Positions 36,088-43,982 of a stretch of DNA of 64,000 nt are shown here, one piece after another (position 1 is the stretch's first letter; each line of letters starts with the position of its first letter). The notes under the pieces were generated by a model that did not search any database, was not told the DNA's origin, and was given only the letters and a program-made list of their open reading frames with translations. The position numbers were made by a program, and so were the translations under genes. Origin of the DNA: an uncultured beta proteobacterium (GTDB taxonomy: Bacteria > Pseudomonadota > Gammaproteobacteria > Burkholderiales > SG8-41); the NCBI GenBank assembly GCA_903905655.1, contig CAIVHG010000056.1:1-64000 (forward strand), in the 5' to 3' direction.

Positions 36088-36831
36088 ATGCGGATACGAC
36101 CTCCATCGGGATACAGCGACATCATCCCGTTGCACAAAACCCATCGCGTGCTGCTCCCCACGGAGCGCAGGCTACCTGTGGGTTTTCAGCGCATGAACAC
36201 CATCCCGGTCAGCCAGTCCGAATTCCGTATCGCGAGCCGCGATTACGCCCTGGTCTTCGTCAGCGCAGATGAAGGCAAGACCTATAGCGCCGCGCTGATC
36301 CTGGGTGTTGCAGCACGGCAGAACCTCTACATGACGCCGCAGCATGCCTGGGACGCCCATGTCTATTTTCCCGCCTACGCGCGGCGCTATCCCTTCTGCA
36401 TGACGCGCGTGATGTCCGAGGGCGCGGAATTGCCCGAGCGCGTTGCCTGCGTGGAGCGCAGCGCGATCAATGACGAAGGCATCGCCTTGTTCGACGGGCA
36501 GGGCGCCCCCCTGCCCGACTGGGCGCAGCGTCAGAAGCTGCTGGTGGAGTTCGAAACCGACCTCACGCGCACCGAGGCGATGTGCACCCGGATCGCGGAA
36601 CTTCAATTGCTGGAGCCCTTCGTGATGCAGGCGATGCGCAAAGGGCAGGAAACCCTGCGCCTCACGCAGATGTTTCGCATTGATGAAGCCAAGGTTGCCG
36701 ATCTGCCGGTCGACATCCTCAAGGAGTTCGCAGACAAGGACATCATGGGCTGCATCTATGCGCACCTGCTATCGCTTACAAATTTCAACCGCCTCGTGAT
36801 GCGCCAGTCGCCACCGGGATACGCAGCATGA
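36088..36831 (+). CDS. SapC family protein
   Basis: A 247-residue protein matching the SapC family (named after a Campylobacter S-layer-associated protein, function unclear). Typical segments are IIPLHKTHRVLL at the N-terminus, PVSQSEFRIASRDYALVFV, LILGVAARQNLY, and AHVYFPAYARRYPFCM. I chose the ATG at 36088 because the track start 21 bases earlier is TTG. It has no signal peptide and no operon partner, and is followed by a strong palindrome. A TATAAT element lies about 40 nt upstream, but no good -35 accompanies it. Confidence 0.82.
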   Translation: MRIRPPSGYSDIIPLHKTHRVLLPTERRLPVGFQRMNTIPVSQSEFRIASRDYALVFVSADEGKTYSAALILGVAARQNLYMTPQHAWDAHVYFPAYARRYPFCMTRVMSEGAELPERVACVERSAINDEGIALFDGQGAPLPDWAQRQKLLVEFETDLTRTEAMCTRIAELQLLEPFVMQAMRKGQETLRLTQMFRIDEAKVADLPVDILKEFADKDIMGCIYAHLLSLTNFNRLVMRQSPPGYAA

Positions 36832-36914
36832 AAACAGCCTCGAAACGGGCGTCGCCTGTTTCTCAGATCAGCGCGCACCCGCCGTCAGCCCTCTTCCCGA
36901 AGGCAAGGTGAGCA

Positions 36915-36953
36915 TGGAGCGCCACCGGCGCGTTACGCCGGTGGCGCTCCATA
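36915..36953. terminator. 17-bp perfect inverted repeat between convergent genes
   Basis: A perfect 17-bp stem with a 5-nt loop (CGTTA) lies between the convergent SapC and MsrA genes. It is far stronger than the other hairpins in the window but has no U-tract on either side. It may be a bidirectional terminator or a REP-like repeat unit. Confidence 0.6.
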
Positions 36954-36962
36954 TGGACTGCT

Positions 36963-37637
36963 TCAACCGCCTACGTAGAGCGCAGGAAACTGGCGCTGCA
37001 GGTTCGCCACTTTCGGCAGATCGTGGATGACGATATACGGCTGGTTGGGATGATGCGCCGCATAGTCCTGGTGGTACGCCTCGGCCTCGTAGAACGCTGC
37101 GAGTTGCTTCGCCTCCGTGACGATGGGACGCCCGTACACGCGCGCCGCCTGTAGTTGAGCAATATACGCGTCGGCCACTCTCCGCTGCTCGTCATTGGCA
37201 AAAAATATCGCCGAGCGGTATTGCGTACCGATGTCCGGGCCCTGCCGGTTCAACTGCGTCGGGTCGTGCGCAACCGAAAAGAATACCTTCAGCAGTTGGC
37301 CGTAGCTGATGCGCGAGGGATCGTATGTAACGCGCACCGACTCCGCGTGCCCTGTGCTGCCCGAGCTCACGCGATCGTAATTTGCCGTCGCAGCCGCGCC
37401 GCCCGAGTATCCGGACACCACGTTGGTGACGCCTTTGACGTGCTCGAACACCGCTTCGATGCCCCAAAAGCAGCCGCCGGCGAACACCGCAGTCTGCGTG
37501 CCCGGCGCAGTTGCCCGCGGCGCATCGACCTTGGGATCGGGCAGCTGCACCGCGGCGTGCGACATCGTATACAGCGCCAACAACACAGCCGCGGCGCCGG
37601 CCATCACAGCGATTTTTCCTGAGATCAGACGATACAT
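36963..37637 (-). CDS. msrA: Periplasmic peptide-methionine (S)-S-oxide reductase
   Basis: Reduces methionine S-sulfoxide in proteins back to methionine. The 224-residue protein has an N-terminal signal/anchor (IAVMAGAAAVLLALYTMSHA) and then the MsrA domain with the catalytic GGCFWG, GYSGG, GHAESVRV and the AYHQDY motif. The export signal places it in the periplasm, unlike ordinary cytoplasmic MsrA. It lies 46 nt downstream of the Met-rich MXKDX gene on the same strand with a good AGGAGAA site, so both are probably transcribed from the ECF-type promoter near 38090-38112. Confidence 0.94.
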   Translation of the reverse strand: MYRLISGKIAVMAGAAAVLLALYTMSHAAVQLPDPKVDAPRATAPGTQTAVFAGGCFWGIEAVFEHVKGVTNVVSGYSGGAAATANYDRVSSGSTGHAESVRVTYDPSRISYGQLLKVFFSVAHDPTQLNRQGPDIGTQYRSAIFFANDEQRRVADAYIAQLQAARVYGRPIVTEAKQLAAFYEAEAYHQDYAAHHPNQPYIVIHDLPKVANLQRQFPALYVGG

Positions 37638-37683
37638 GACTCGTTCTCCTGGTAATTAGGCGCCATACAGTACAGTGCGCACC

Positions 37684-37974
37684 CTACTTCTTCATCGCAT
37701 CGTGCGCCATGTCCTTCGCCGACATGGCGTTCTTGGCCATGCCGTCCTTGGCCATCGCTTCTTTCTTCATGCCGTCCTTCGCCGTCGCGCCTTTGGCCAT
37801 CGCATCCTTTTTCATTCCATCTTTAACCATCGACCCCATCGCATCTTTCTTCATGGTGTCATTGGCCATGGCGCCTTTGGCCATTCCGTCCTTGCTCATG
37901 GCTTCCATCGCCAGCGCGCTGCCGCTGGCCACCATAACTCCGATTGCAAACGCGGCTGCAGTGATCTTGCTCAT
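37684..37974 (-). CDS. Pentapeptide MXKDX repeat protein, exported and Met-rich
   Basis: A 96-residue protein made of a signal peptide (ends SGSALA) and about 14 tandem five-residue repeats such as MKKDA, MAKDG and MVKDG. About 15 of the 74 mature residues are Met. It matches the MXKDX repeat family, whose role is unknown. An AAGGAG ribosome site precedes the ATG. Upstream on the minus strand is a perfect GTAACC-N16-CGAA motif, and MsrA follows downstream, so a role as a sacrificial oxidant trap or metal binder in the periplasm is plausible; this is inference. Confidence 0.9.
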   Translation of the reverse strand: MSKITAAAFAIGVMVASGSALAMEAMSKDGMAKGAMANDTMKKDAMGSMVKDGMKKDAMAKGATAKDGMKKEAMAKDGMAKNAMSAKDMAHDAMKK

Positions 37975-38086
37975 GGCTACTCCTTCAGTGGTGGTTGAAA
38001 AAACTCATTTGTCGAATTACCCTTGGCACAGACTTCGCGGACCCGGTGCCGTGAGCTGCAAGCGCTCGCGCCGTCCTGACCTCTAG

Positions 38087-38112
38087 TTCGACCAAAGGTG
38101 GCATCCGGTTAC
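38087..38112 (-). promoter_or_regulatory. ECF (sigma-F-type) promoter of MXKDX-msrA unit
   Basis: On the minus strand GTAACC, exactly 16 nt, then CGAA. This equals the promoter consensus I recall for NrsF-associated ECF sigma factors (described for Caulobacter SigF). It points at the MXKDX gene, with a predicted leader of about 105 nt. Confidence 0.7.
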
Positions 38113-38135
38113 ACCCTCAGGCACAATTTGTGTCC

Positions 38136-38153
38136 GGCCGCTGAGTAGCGGCC
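38136..38153. other. Small hairpin between divergent ECF promoters
   Basis: A perfect 7-bp inverted repeat (GGCCGCT, loop GAGT, AGCGGCC) lies midway between the two divergent promoters. It may be an operator or insulate the two units; no direct evidence for either. Confidence 0.3.
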
Positions 38154-38196
38154 CCGGCGCCCTCTTTCAACCGCCGGAATTTCTTTTGCGGTGGCT

Positions 38197-38222
38197 GTAA
38201 CCGGATGCATCCATGCAGCGAA
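38197..38222 (+). promoter_or_regulatory. ECF (sigma-F-type) promoter of the sigma/NrsF operon
   Basis: GTAACC, exactly 16 nt, then CGAA on the plus strand. Its -35 region is part of a 13-bp inverted repeat (GCATCCGGTTACA at 38101-38113 and TGTAACCGGATGC at 38196-38208). The -10 element lies inside the annotated first codons of the sigma gene, which suggests autoregulation and questions the start codon. Confidence 0.7.
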
Positions 38223-38773
38223 CTACAATAGTAGATAGCGAAGAGCGCCTCAGGGCACTGCTGGTGCGCGGGCTCGCCGGAGACGCGCCCACCTATCGCG
38301 AGTTCCTGAAGGAGCTAAGCGCGCGGCTGCGGGCTTTCCTGAGGAAGCATCTCGCCCGCCTGCCGGACGAAGTCGAGGACTTGGTACAGGAATCCATGCT
38401 TGCCGTGCACAACCAGCGCCATACATACGATCCCAGCCAGCCGCTAACCGCGTGGGTCCATGCCATCGCCAGGTACAAGCTGGTCGACCTGCTGCGCCGG
38501 CGTGCGCGGCGCGATCTGCTGACCGATCCGCTCGACGATGAACTCGATTTGCTGTCGTCCGCGGACGCCGATGCCGCGGAAGCGCACTGCGATCTGGATA
38601 AGCTGCTCGCGCAGTTGCCCGACCGCCAGCGCCTGCCGATCGTCCACGTGAAGCTGGAGGGATTGTCGGTCGCTGAAGCCGCTCGCCTCACCGGCATGTC
38701 CGAGTCAGCAGTCAAGATCGGGGTGCACCGGGGCCTGAAGGCGCTTGCGGCAAAGATCCGGAGCGACGAATGA
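38213..38773 (+). CDS. ECF RNA polymerase sigma factor, NrsF-associated (SigF-like)
   Basis: A 186-residue sigma-70 family factor. The sigma2 region has [24 protein letters not shown] and [20 protein letters not shown]; the sigma4 region has [23 protein letters not shown] and [14 protein letters not shown]. The next gene, overlapping by four bases (ATGA), encodes the cognate NrsF-type anti-sigma. The ATG at 38213 lies upstream of the transcript start predicted from the promoter at 38197-38222, so translation may begin at the GTG at 38264, which has AGGG 8 nt upstream, or on a leaderless message from another codon. Likely responds to oxidative or heavy-metal stress, as known relatives do. Confidence 0.92.
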   Translation: MQRTTIVDSEERLRALLVRGLAGDAPTYREFLKELSARLRAFLRKHLARLPDEVEDLVQESMLAVHNQRHTYDPSQPLTAWVHAIARYKLVDLLRRRARRDLLTDPLDDELDLLSSADADAAEAHCDLDKLLAQLPDRQRLPIVHVKLEGLSVAEAARLTGMSESAVKIGVHRGLKALAAKIRSDE

Positions 38774-39411
38774 AGACCGAAGATCTGATCACGCTGCTCG
38801 CCGCGGGCGAAAGCAAGGTTGACCGGGGAATAGCCGCGCGCCGTTATGCGCTCGCACTCGGATGGGGAACCTGCGGCGCACTGCTGCTGATGGCAGCGCT
38901 GCTCGGCATGCGCGCCGACCTGGCAGACGCAGCGCACCTGACTATGTTCTGGGTAAAGCTTGCGTATGTCGCGGGTCTCGCGGTGGCAAGCCTGCTTGCG
39001 GCAGCGCGGCTGTCGCGCCCGGGCATGCCGCTCGCCTGGACCAAGGGCGCGCTCGCGGCGCCGGTGCTCGCGATGTGGCTGCTTGCACTGTTCGTGCTCT
39101 GGCGCGCAGATGCGTCCGCGCGCACGGCGCTGTTTTTTGGACAGACCTGGACCTCGTGCCCACTGCTCGTCGCCATGCTGTCGGTGCCGATTTTTGCGGC
39201 GGTGGTGTGGGCCATGCGCGGGCTCGCCCCGACCCGACTGCGTTTGGCGGGCGCCGCGGCGGGCCTGCTGTCCGGCGCCAGCGGCGCACTCGTCTACTGC
39301 CTGCATTGCCCTGAGATGGATGCGCCGTTCCTGGGATTCTGGTATCTGCTCGGCATACTGATTCCAACCGCGTTCGGAGCCTTGCTGGGGCCGCGTCTGC
39401 TGCGCTGGTAG
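38770..39411 (+). CDS. NrsF family anti-sigma factor (DUF1109)
   Basis: Six-helix inner-membrane protein of 213 residues that in known pairs holds the ECF sigma factor inactive until a signal is sensed. The N-terminal cytoplasmic stretch ([18 protein letters not shown]) should bind sigma. Two Cys positions characteristic of the family are visible, in [12 protein letters not shown] and [13 protein letters not shown], and could be the redox or metal sensor. The ATG overlaps the sigma stop. Family assignment is firm from the loop motifs and context; the signal is inferred. Confidence 0.9.
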   Translation: MKTEDLITLLAAGESKVDRGIAARRYALALGWGTCGALLLMAALLGMRADLADAAHLTMFWVKLAYVAGLAVASLLAAARLSRPGMPLAWTKGALAAPVLAMWLLALFVLWRADASARTALFFGQTWTSCPLLVAMLSVPIFAAVVWAMRGLAPTRLRLAGAAAGLLSGASGALVYCLHCPEMDAPFLGFWYLLGILIPTAFGALLGPRLLRW

Positions 39412-39532
39412 CAGCGCGGGGAATTGCCATGCTGCACTCCGATAACGTAGACTGCGCAACATCGGAGTGGATATCAGGCGAGGCTGGGATGACGGCATTG
39501 ACCAGAGTTCTCTGCAGGCATAAGGCTCAGCG

Positions 39533-40609
39533 ATGACGTTCCTCTACCCGCAACTGCTGTGGCTGCTGCTGGTCCTGCCCCTGCTCATCGCCGCCTACAT
39601 CCTGCTGCTGCGGCGCAGGAGCAAAGCCGCCGTCCGCTACGCAGATCTCAGCCTGGTGGCCGAAGCGATCGGCAGCCGCCGGCAGCTGCGGCGCCATATT
39701 CCGCCGCTGCTGTTGCTGCTTGCGCTCGCCGCGCTCGCGCTCGCCATCACCCGCCCCAGCGCGACCATCACGCTTCCTACCGAGCACCGCACCATCATCC
39801 TGGCGATGGATGTTTCGCGCAGCATGCGCGCCACCGACGTCCAGCCCAACCGCATCGTCGCATCGCAGACCGCTGCCAAGGGTTTCATCAAAGACCTGCC
39901 GTCGGACATACACGTGGGCATCGTGACGTTCGCCGTGAGCGCATCCGCCGTTCAACAGCCCACCCCTGACCACGACGCGCTGCTGCAGGCGATCGATGCT
40001 TTCAAGCTGCAGTTCGGAACCGCCACCGGCAGCGGGCTCATCGTCTCGCTGGCGATGATGTTTCCGGACGCCGGCATCGATGTGGAGGCGCTCACGCTGG
40101 GACCGCGCAGCAGGTTCGGTTGGCGCAGCCGGGACGAACCGGAAGCAAACGCCCCCATCAACCGTCCGCGCGCGCCGGCCAAAGCATTCACGCCGGTAGC
40201 GCCCGGCTCTTATCCGTACGGCGCAATCATCCTGCTTTCCGATGGCCGCCGGACCACCGGGCCGGATCCGATCGACGCTGCGCGCATGGCAGCGGACCGC
40301 GGCGTGCGCGTCTACACCGTGGGCTTCGGCACGAAGGACGGCACGGCCAACTTCGGAGAATTCGGCGGGTCATCCGCCTATTTTCGACTCGATGAAGAAG
40401 CGCTCAAGACCATCGCCGGCATCACGAAGGGCGAATATTTCTACGCCGGCACCGCCGAAGACCTGAAGAAGGTCTACGAAAAGGTGAATAACCGGCTGGC
40501 GATGGAAAAGAAACAGACCGAGATCACGGCGCTGCTCGCCGCATTGGCGGCCCTGCTGCTGATCGCCGCCATCGCGCTCTCGCTCGCGTGGTCGCATCGC
40601 TCCGTATAA
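39533..40609 (+). CDS. VWA domain membrane protein, BatA-like
   Basis: A 358-residue membrane protein with two N-terminal helices (about residues 5-25 and 57-78), a von Willebrand A domain (about residues 90-325) and a C-terminal helix (ITALLAALAALLLIAAIALSLAW). The MIDAS starts AMDVSRSMRATD, and the second metal region contains TGSGLIVSL. A long Pro/Arg-rich insertion lies between the two halves of the fold (about residues 185-225). It resembles BatA-type proteins, but no MoxR ATPase or other Bat gene is in the window, so it is an orphan here. The ATG has an AAGG site. Confidence 0.85.
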   Translation: MTFLYPQLLWLLLVLPLLIAAYILLLRRRSKAAVRYADLSLVAEAIGSRRQLRRHIPPLLLLLALAALALAITRPSATITLPTEHRTIILAMDVSRSMRATDVQPNRIVASQTAAKGFIKDLPSDIHVGIVTFAVSASAVQQPTPDHDALLQAIDAFKLQFGTATGSGLIVSLAMMFPDAGIDVEALTLGPRSRFGWRSRDEPEANAPINRPRAPAKAFTPVAPGSYPYGAIILLSDGRRTTGPDPIDAARMAADRGVRVYTVGFGTKDGTANFGEFGGSSAYFRLDEEALKTIAGITKGEYFYAGTAEDLKKVYEKVNNRLAMEKKQTEITALLAALAALLLIAAIALSLAWSHRSV

Positions 40610-40703
40610 TTCGCGTGGCTGCACCGCGGCCGCCTCGTAATTCGCGCAATAGCAACACTTCCTTTCAGCATTTCGCGTAGTTCCGCCGCGTCCAGTAAAA
40701 CAA

Positions 40704-40722
40704 CGCCGCCGCTAGGGCGGCG
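40704..40722. terminator. Hairpin downstream of VWA gene
   Basis: A 7-bp GC stem (CGCCGCC / GGCGGCG, loop GCTAG) about 95 nt past the VWA stop. On the minus strand it is followed by TTGTTTT, but no minus-strand gene leads into it. The rest of 40610-40872 holds two TATAAT elements (40757, 40829) without clear -35 partners. Confidence 0.3.
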
Positions 40723-40872
40723 CACACCCTCGCGCTGAATTCCGCCCCGTCGGAGATATAATAGACGCCTATAGGGCTTTCGGTACGCAGGCGGCATGCG
40801 CGTTAAGCGCGAACCGCTGGATGCAAAATATAATCGCGCCCGATCGCCGCCAAACTTTAAGCGGGATATACC

Positions 40873-42363
40873 ATGACTGAGAAGTCCTACGATGTGATCG
40901 TCGTCGGCGCCGGCAATGCCGCGCTGTGCGCCGCGCTGTCCGCCCGAGAACACGGCGCCAAGGTGCTGGTGCTGGAGCGCGCCCCCTTCGAACAGCGCGG
41001 CGGCAACAGCGCCTACTCCGGCGGCGGCATGCGCATCGTGCACAACGGCGTCGCAGACATCAAAGAATTCGTGCCGGACTTGAGCGCGGAGGACATCGCC
41101 GCCACCGATTTCGGCGTCTACACCGCGGAACAGTTCTACGACGACCTGGGCAAGATCACCGAGTACCGCATCGACCCCGATCTCGCCGAAGTGCTCGTCA
41201 AGCGCAGCACCGACACCGCGCGCTGGATCCGCGACAAGGGCGTGCGCTTCGCGCCCATGTACGGAGCCAAGACCTTCAAGCACGAAGGTCGCTACAAGTT
41301 CTCCACCGGTTCCGTGATCGCAGTGGTGGGCGGCGGACGCGGACTGATTGATGCACACATCAAGTCCGCCGAGAAAATGGGCATCGAGATCCGCTACGGT
41401 ACGCGCGCGATCGCATTGCTGCAGGGAGCCTCCGGCATCGAGGGCGTGCGCGTGGTTGCGAACCGCGTCGAGCAGGAGATCCGCGCGCGCGCCATCGTGC
41501 TCGCCTGCGGCGGCTTCCAGGCAAACCGTGAAATGCGCACCCGCTATCTGGGGCCGGGCTGGGATCTCGCCAAGGTGCGCGGCACGCGCTACAACACCGG
41601 GGACGGCGCCAACATGGCGCTCGCCGCCGGTGCCCAACCGTGCGGCCAGTGGTCGGGCGCCAACGCCTGCGAATGGGACATGAACGCTCCCGATTACGGC
41701 GACATCAATATCGGCGACGCCTATAGCAAGCACAGCTATTATTTCGGCATCGTGCTCAATGCCGATGGCGATCGTTTTCTCGACGAAGGCGCAGACGTCG
41801 GCAATTCCACGTACGCGAAGTACGGCCGCATCATCCTGCAGCAGCCCGGGCAGTACGCATGGCAGATATTCGACTCCAAGGTGCTGCACCTCTTGCGCAG
41901 TTCGTACCGCATCAAGAAGGTGACCAAGGTCACGGCCAATACGCTGGAGGAGCTGTTCGCGAAGATCGAGGGCGTGAACAAAGAGCAGGCGCTCAAGACC
42001 ATCAGCGCATACAACGCCGCCGTGAAACAGGACGTGCGCTTCGATCCCAACGTCAAGGACGGGCGCGGCACCAGCGGTCTCGTGATTCCGAAATCGAATT
42101 GGGCGAACACCATCGACACGCCGCCTTATGAAGCATACGGCGTGACCTGCGGCATCACCTTCACCTACGGGGGGCCGAAGATCACGCCCAACGCCGAAGT
42201 CGTCGACGTCGAGGAGCAGCCGATCTCAGGGCTCTACGCCGCGGGCGAACTGGTCGGCGGCATTTTCTACTTCAACATCCCCGGCGGCTGCGGTCTCATG
42301 AACGGCGCGGTGTTCGGGCGCGTGGCGGGTGAGAACGCCGCGCGGCACGCCCTTGGGCTATAA
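40873..42363 (+). CDS. FAD-dependent dehydrogenase, tricarballylate dehydrogenase (TcuA) family
   Basis: A 496-residue flavoprotein of the fumarate reductase/succinate dehydrogenase type. The dinucleotide-binding N-terminus is DVIVVGAGNAALCAALSARE; GGNSAYSGGGMRI, ACGGFQANREM and the C-terminal GLYAAGELVGGIFYFNIPGG complete the FAD site. It most resembles TcuA, which oxidises tricarballylate to cis-aconitate, but related enzymes use other dicarboxylates or ketosteroids. It converges with an SDR gene with a 6-base overlap at the stops. No TcuB electron-transfer partner is present. Confidence 0.85.
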   Translation: MTEKSYDVIVVGAGNAALCAALSAREHGAKVLVLERAPFEQRGGNSAYSGGGMRIVHNGVADIKEFVPDLSAEDIAATDFGVYTAEQFYDDLGKITEYRIDPDLAEVLVKRSTDTARWIRDKGVRFAPMYGAKTFKHEGRYKFSTGSVIAVVGGGRGLIDAHIKSAEKMGIEIRYGTRAIALLQGASGIEGVRVVANRVEQEIRARAIVLACGGFQANREMRTRYLGPGWDLAKVRGTRYNTGDGANMALAAGAQPCGQWSGANACEWDMNAPDYGDINIGDAYSKHSYYFGIVLNADGDRFLDEGADVGNSTYAKYGRIILQQPGQYAWQIFDSKVLHLLRSSYRIKKVTKVTANTLEELFAKIEGVNKEQALKTISAYNAAVKQDVRFDPNVKDGRGTSGLVIPKSNWANTIDTPPYEAYGVTCGITFTYGGPKITPNAEVVDVEEQPISGLYAAGELVGGIFYFNIPGGCGLMNGAVFGRVAGENAARHALGL

Positions 42364-43119
42364 CAGCGTCGCGTTCATCCCGCCGTCCACCACCAAGCTC
42401 TGGCCAGTGATGAATCCGGCATTCTGAGAGGCGAGGAAGGCGACCGATGCCGCAAACTCCTCGGGGCTCGCCAGCCGGCCCATCGGCACCCGCGTGCGGC
42501 GCGCCTGGAGTTCGGAGTCGCTTCTGAATGTAGGCGTGTTGATGTTGGCGGGGCACACCGAATTCACCGTGATTCCGCTCGCGGCGATCTCGGTCGAGAG
42601 GTGCTTCATGTAAGCGGTGACGCCGACGCGGAAGATCGTCGATAGCCCCTTGCGCGGCGTCGGCTGCTTGACGGAGGCCGAGGTAATCGCGATCACGCGC
42701 CCCCAGCCGCGGGGAAGCATCAGTGGCACCACCTTCTGCGTGACTTGGATCGCACCCCACAACTGCGTGCGGTAGGCGTCCTCCCAGCGCTCGTCCTCGG
42801 TTTCGTCCAGCACTTCGCGCAGCGTAAGCGGCGGGCGCCCGGTGTTGACCACCAGAATGTCGGGCGCGCCGCATTCCTGTTTCAGCGTCGCAATCAGGCG
42901 CTCGATGTCGTCCTTGGAGCGCAGATCTCCCGGAACCGCGAGCGCGCGCACCCCATGCCGCTGCTCGATCGCGGCCGCCACCGCCCGCAGCTTATCGGCC
43001 GAGCGCGCGAACAGGATGGGCTTCACCCCTTCAGCGGCGAGCGCGTGCGCCACCGCCTCGCCCAATCCGGAACTCGATGCGGTAACGAGCGCTACCTTTC
43101 CTGCAATTCCGAAATCCAT
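42358..43119 (-). CDS. SDR family protein lacking the YxxxK motif
   Basis: A 253-residue Rossmann-fold protein of the short-chain dehydrogenase/reductase family. The nucleotide-binding motif is TASSSGLGEAVA. The active-site Ser lies in AITSASVKQ, but the usual YxxxK is replaced (STIFR in GLSTIFRVGVTAY), as in some FabG-like SDRs. The C-terminal ITVNSVCPANINT motif is normal. It is third in a Bug-SDR-SDR run (35 nt after the upstream SDR). Catalysis may be altered or absent; NAD(P) binding is still expected. Confidence 0.88.
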   Translation of the reverse strand: MDFGIAGKVALVTASSSGLGEAVAHALAAEGVKPILFARSADKLRAVAAAIEQRHGVRALAVPGDLRSKDDIERLIATLKQECGAPDILVVNTGRPPLTLREVLDETEDERWEDAYRTQLWGAIQVTQKVVPLMLPRGWGRVIAITSASVKQPTPRKGLSTIFRVGVTAYMKHLSTEIAASGITVNSVCPANINTPTFRSDSELQARRTRVPMGRLASPEEFAASVAFLASQNAGFITGQSLVVDGGMNATLL

Positions 43120-43154
43120 GAGGCGTTTTCCCTTACTCGATGCGTTATTCGATG

Positions 43155-43940
43155 CTAGCGACTTTTGTCGTAACCTTCATAAGTGCCCTGCGTGATGCCC
43201 GTCCGGCCGCCGTCGACCACCAGATTGGCTCCATTGACGAATGACGCCAAGTCGGACGCAAAGAACAGCGCAACATAGGCGACTTCCTCGGGCGTGCCGC
43301 GGCGCGCGAGCGGCGTCAATGCGATGCGCGACTGGTATTCGGACTCGGGTCTGCCCTCTCCCTCTTTGCGGGTCCGCGCAATGCCTCCTGAGGACAGGCA
43401 ATTGACGCGAATATTGTACTTGCCCAGGTCATGCGCCATGACGTGGGTGAGCGGAATCAGGCCACCCTTCGCCGCGGAATACGCGGCGATATAGGGATTG
43501 CCGAGGATGCCATCGACCGAAGCGTGATTGATGATGGAACCCGCAACGGATTTTTTGAGCAAAGGCAGAAAATGCCTGGAACAGAGGAACGCCCCGGTCA
43601 GGTGCGTATCCATCATCTGCTGCCAGGCTTCCTCGGTGGTTGCCTCGAACTCCTGCCTGACCGAAAAGCCCGCGTTGTTGAACAGGATGTCGACCTTGCC
43701 CACCGTTTCCCCGCAGGCGCGCGCCACCGCCTGCACCTGCGCGGAATCCGTGACGTCCATGTGGTAGTAGGCCGCGTCCAGATGCTCGCTGCGAATCGAT
43801 GCCACCGTCTGCTCGCCATTCTTGTCGTGAATGTCGGTGCAGATGACCTTCGCTCCCTGGCGCGCGAACAGGAGCGCCGTGGCTGCTCCGATGCCGCGGG
43901 CAGCGCCTGTGATCACCGCAACCTTATCCTTCAGCAGCAT
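43155..43940 (-). CDS. SDR family NAD(P)-dependent oxidoreductase
   Basis: A 261-residue classical SDR. TGAARGIGAATA binds the dinucleotide, NNAG is intact, and the catalytic Ser (HASVDG) and YSAAK motif are present. CTDIHDKNG after strand 2 suggests NAD(H) preference because an acidic residue follows the strand. It lies between a Bug receptor gene (42 nt upstream) and the YxxxK-less SDR, so it probably acts on the compound the receptor binds. The substrate is unknown. Confidence 0.92.
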   Translation of the reverse strand: MLLKDKVAVITGAARGIGAATALLFARQGAKVICTDIHDKNGEQTVASIRSEHLDAAYYHMDVTDSAQVQAVARACGETVGKVDILFNNAGFSVRQEFEATTEEAWQQMMDTHLTGAFLCSRHFLPLLKKSVAGSIINHASVDGILGNPYIAAYSAAKGGLIPLTHVMAHDLGKYNIRVNCLSSGGIARTRKEGEGRPESEYQSRIALTPLARRGTPEEVAYVALFFASDLASFVNGANLVVDGGRTGITQGTYEGYDKSR

Positions 43941-43982
43941 GGCAACGCTCCTTTACACTTCGATGGAATTTTCGAACTGCGC

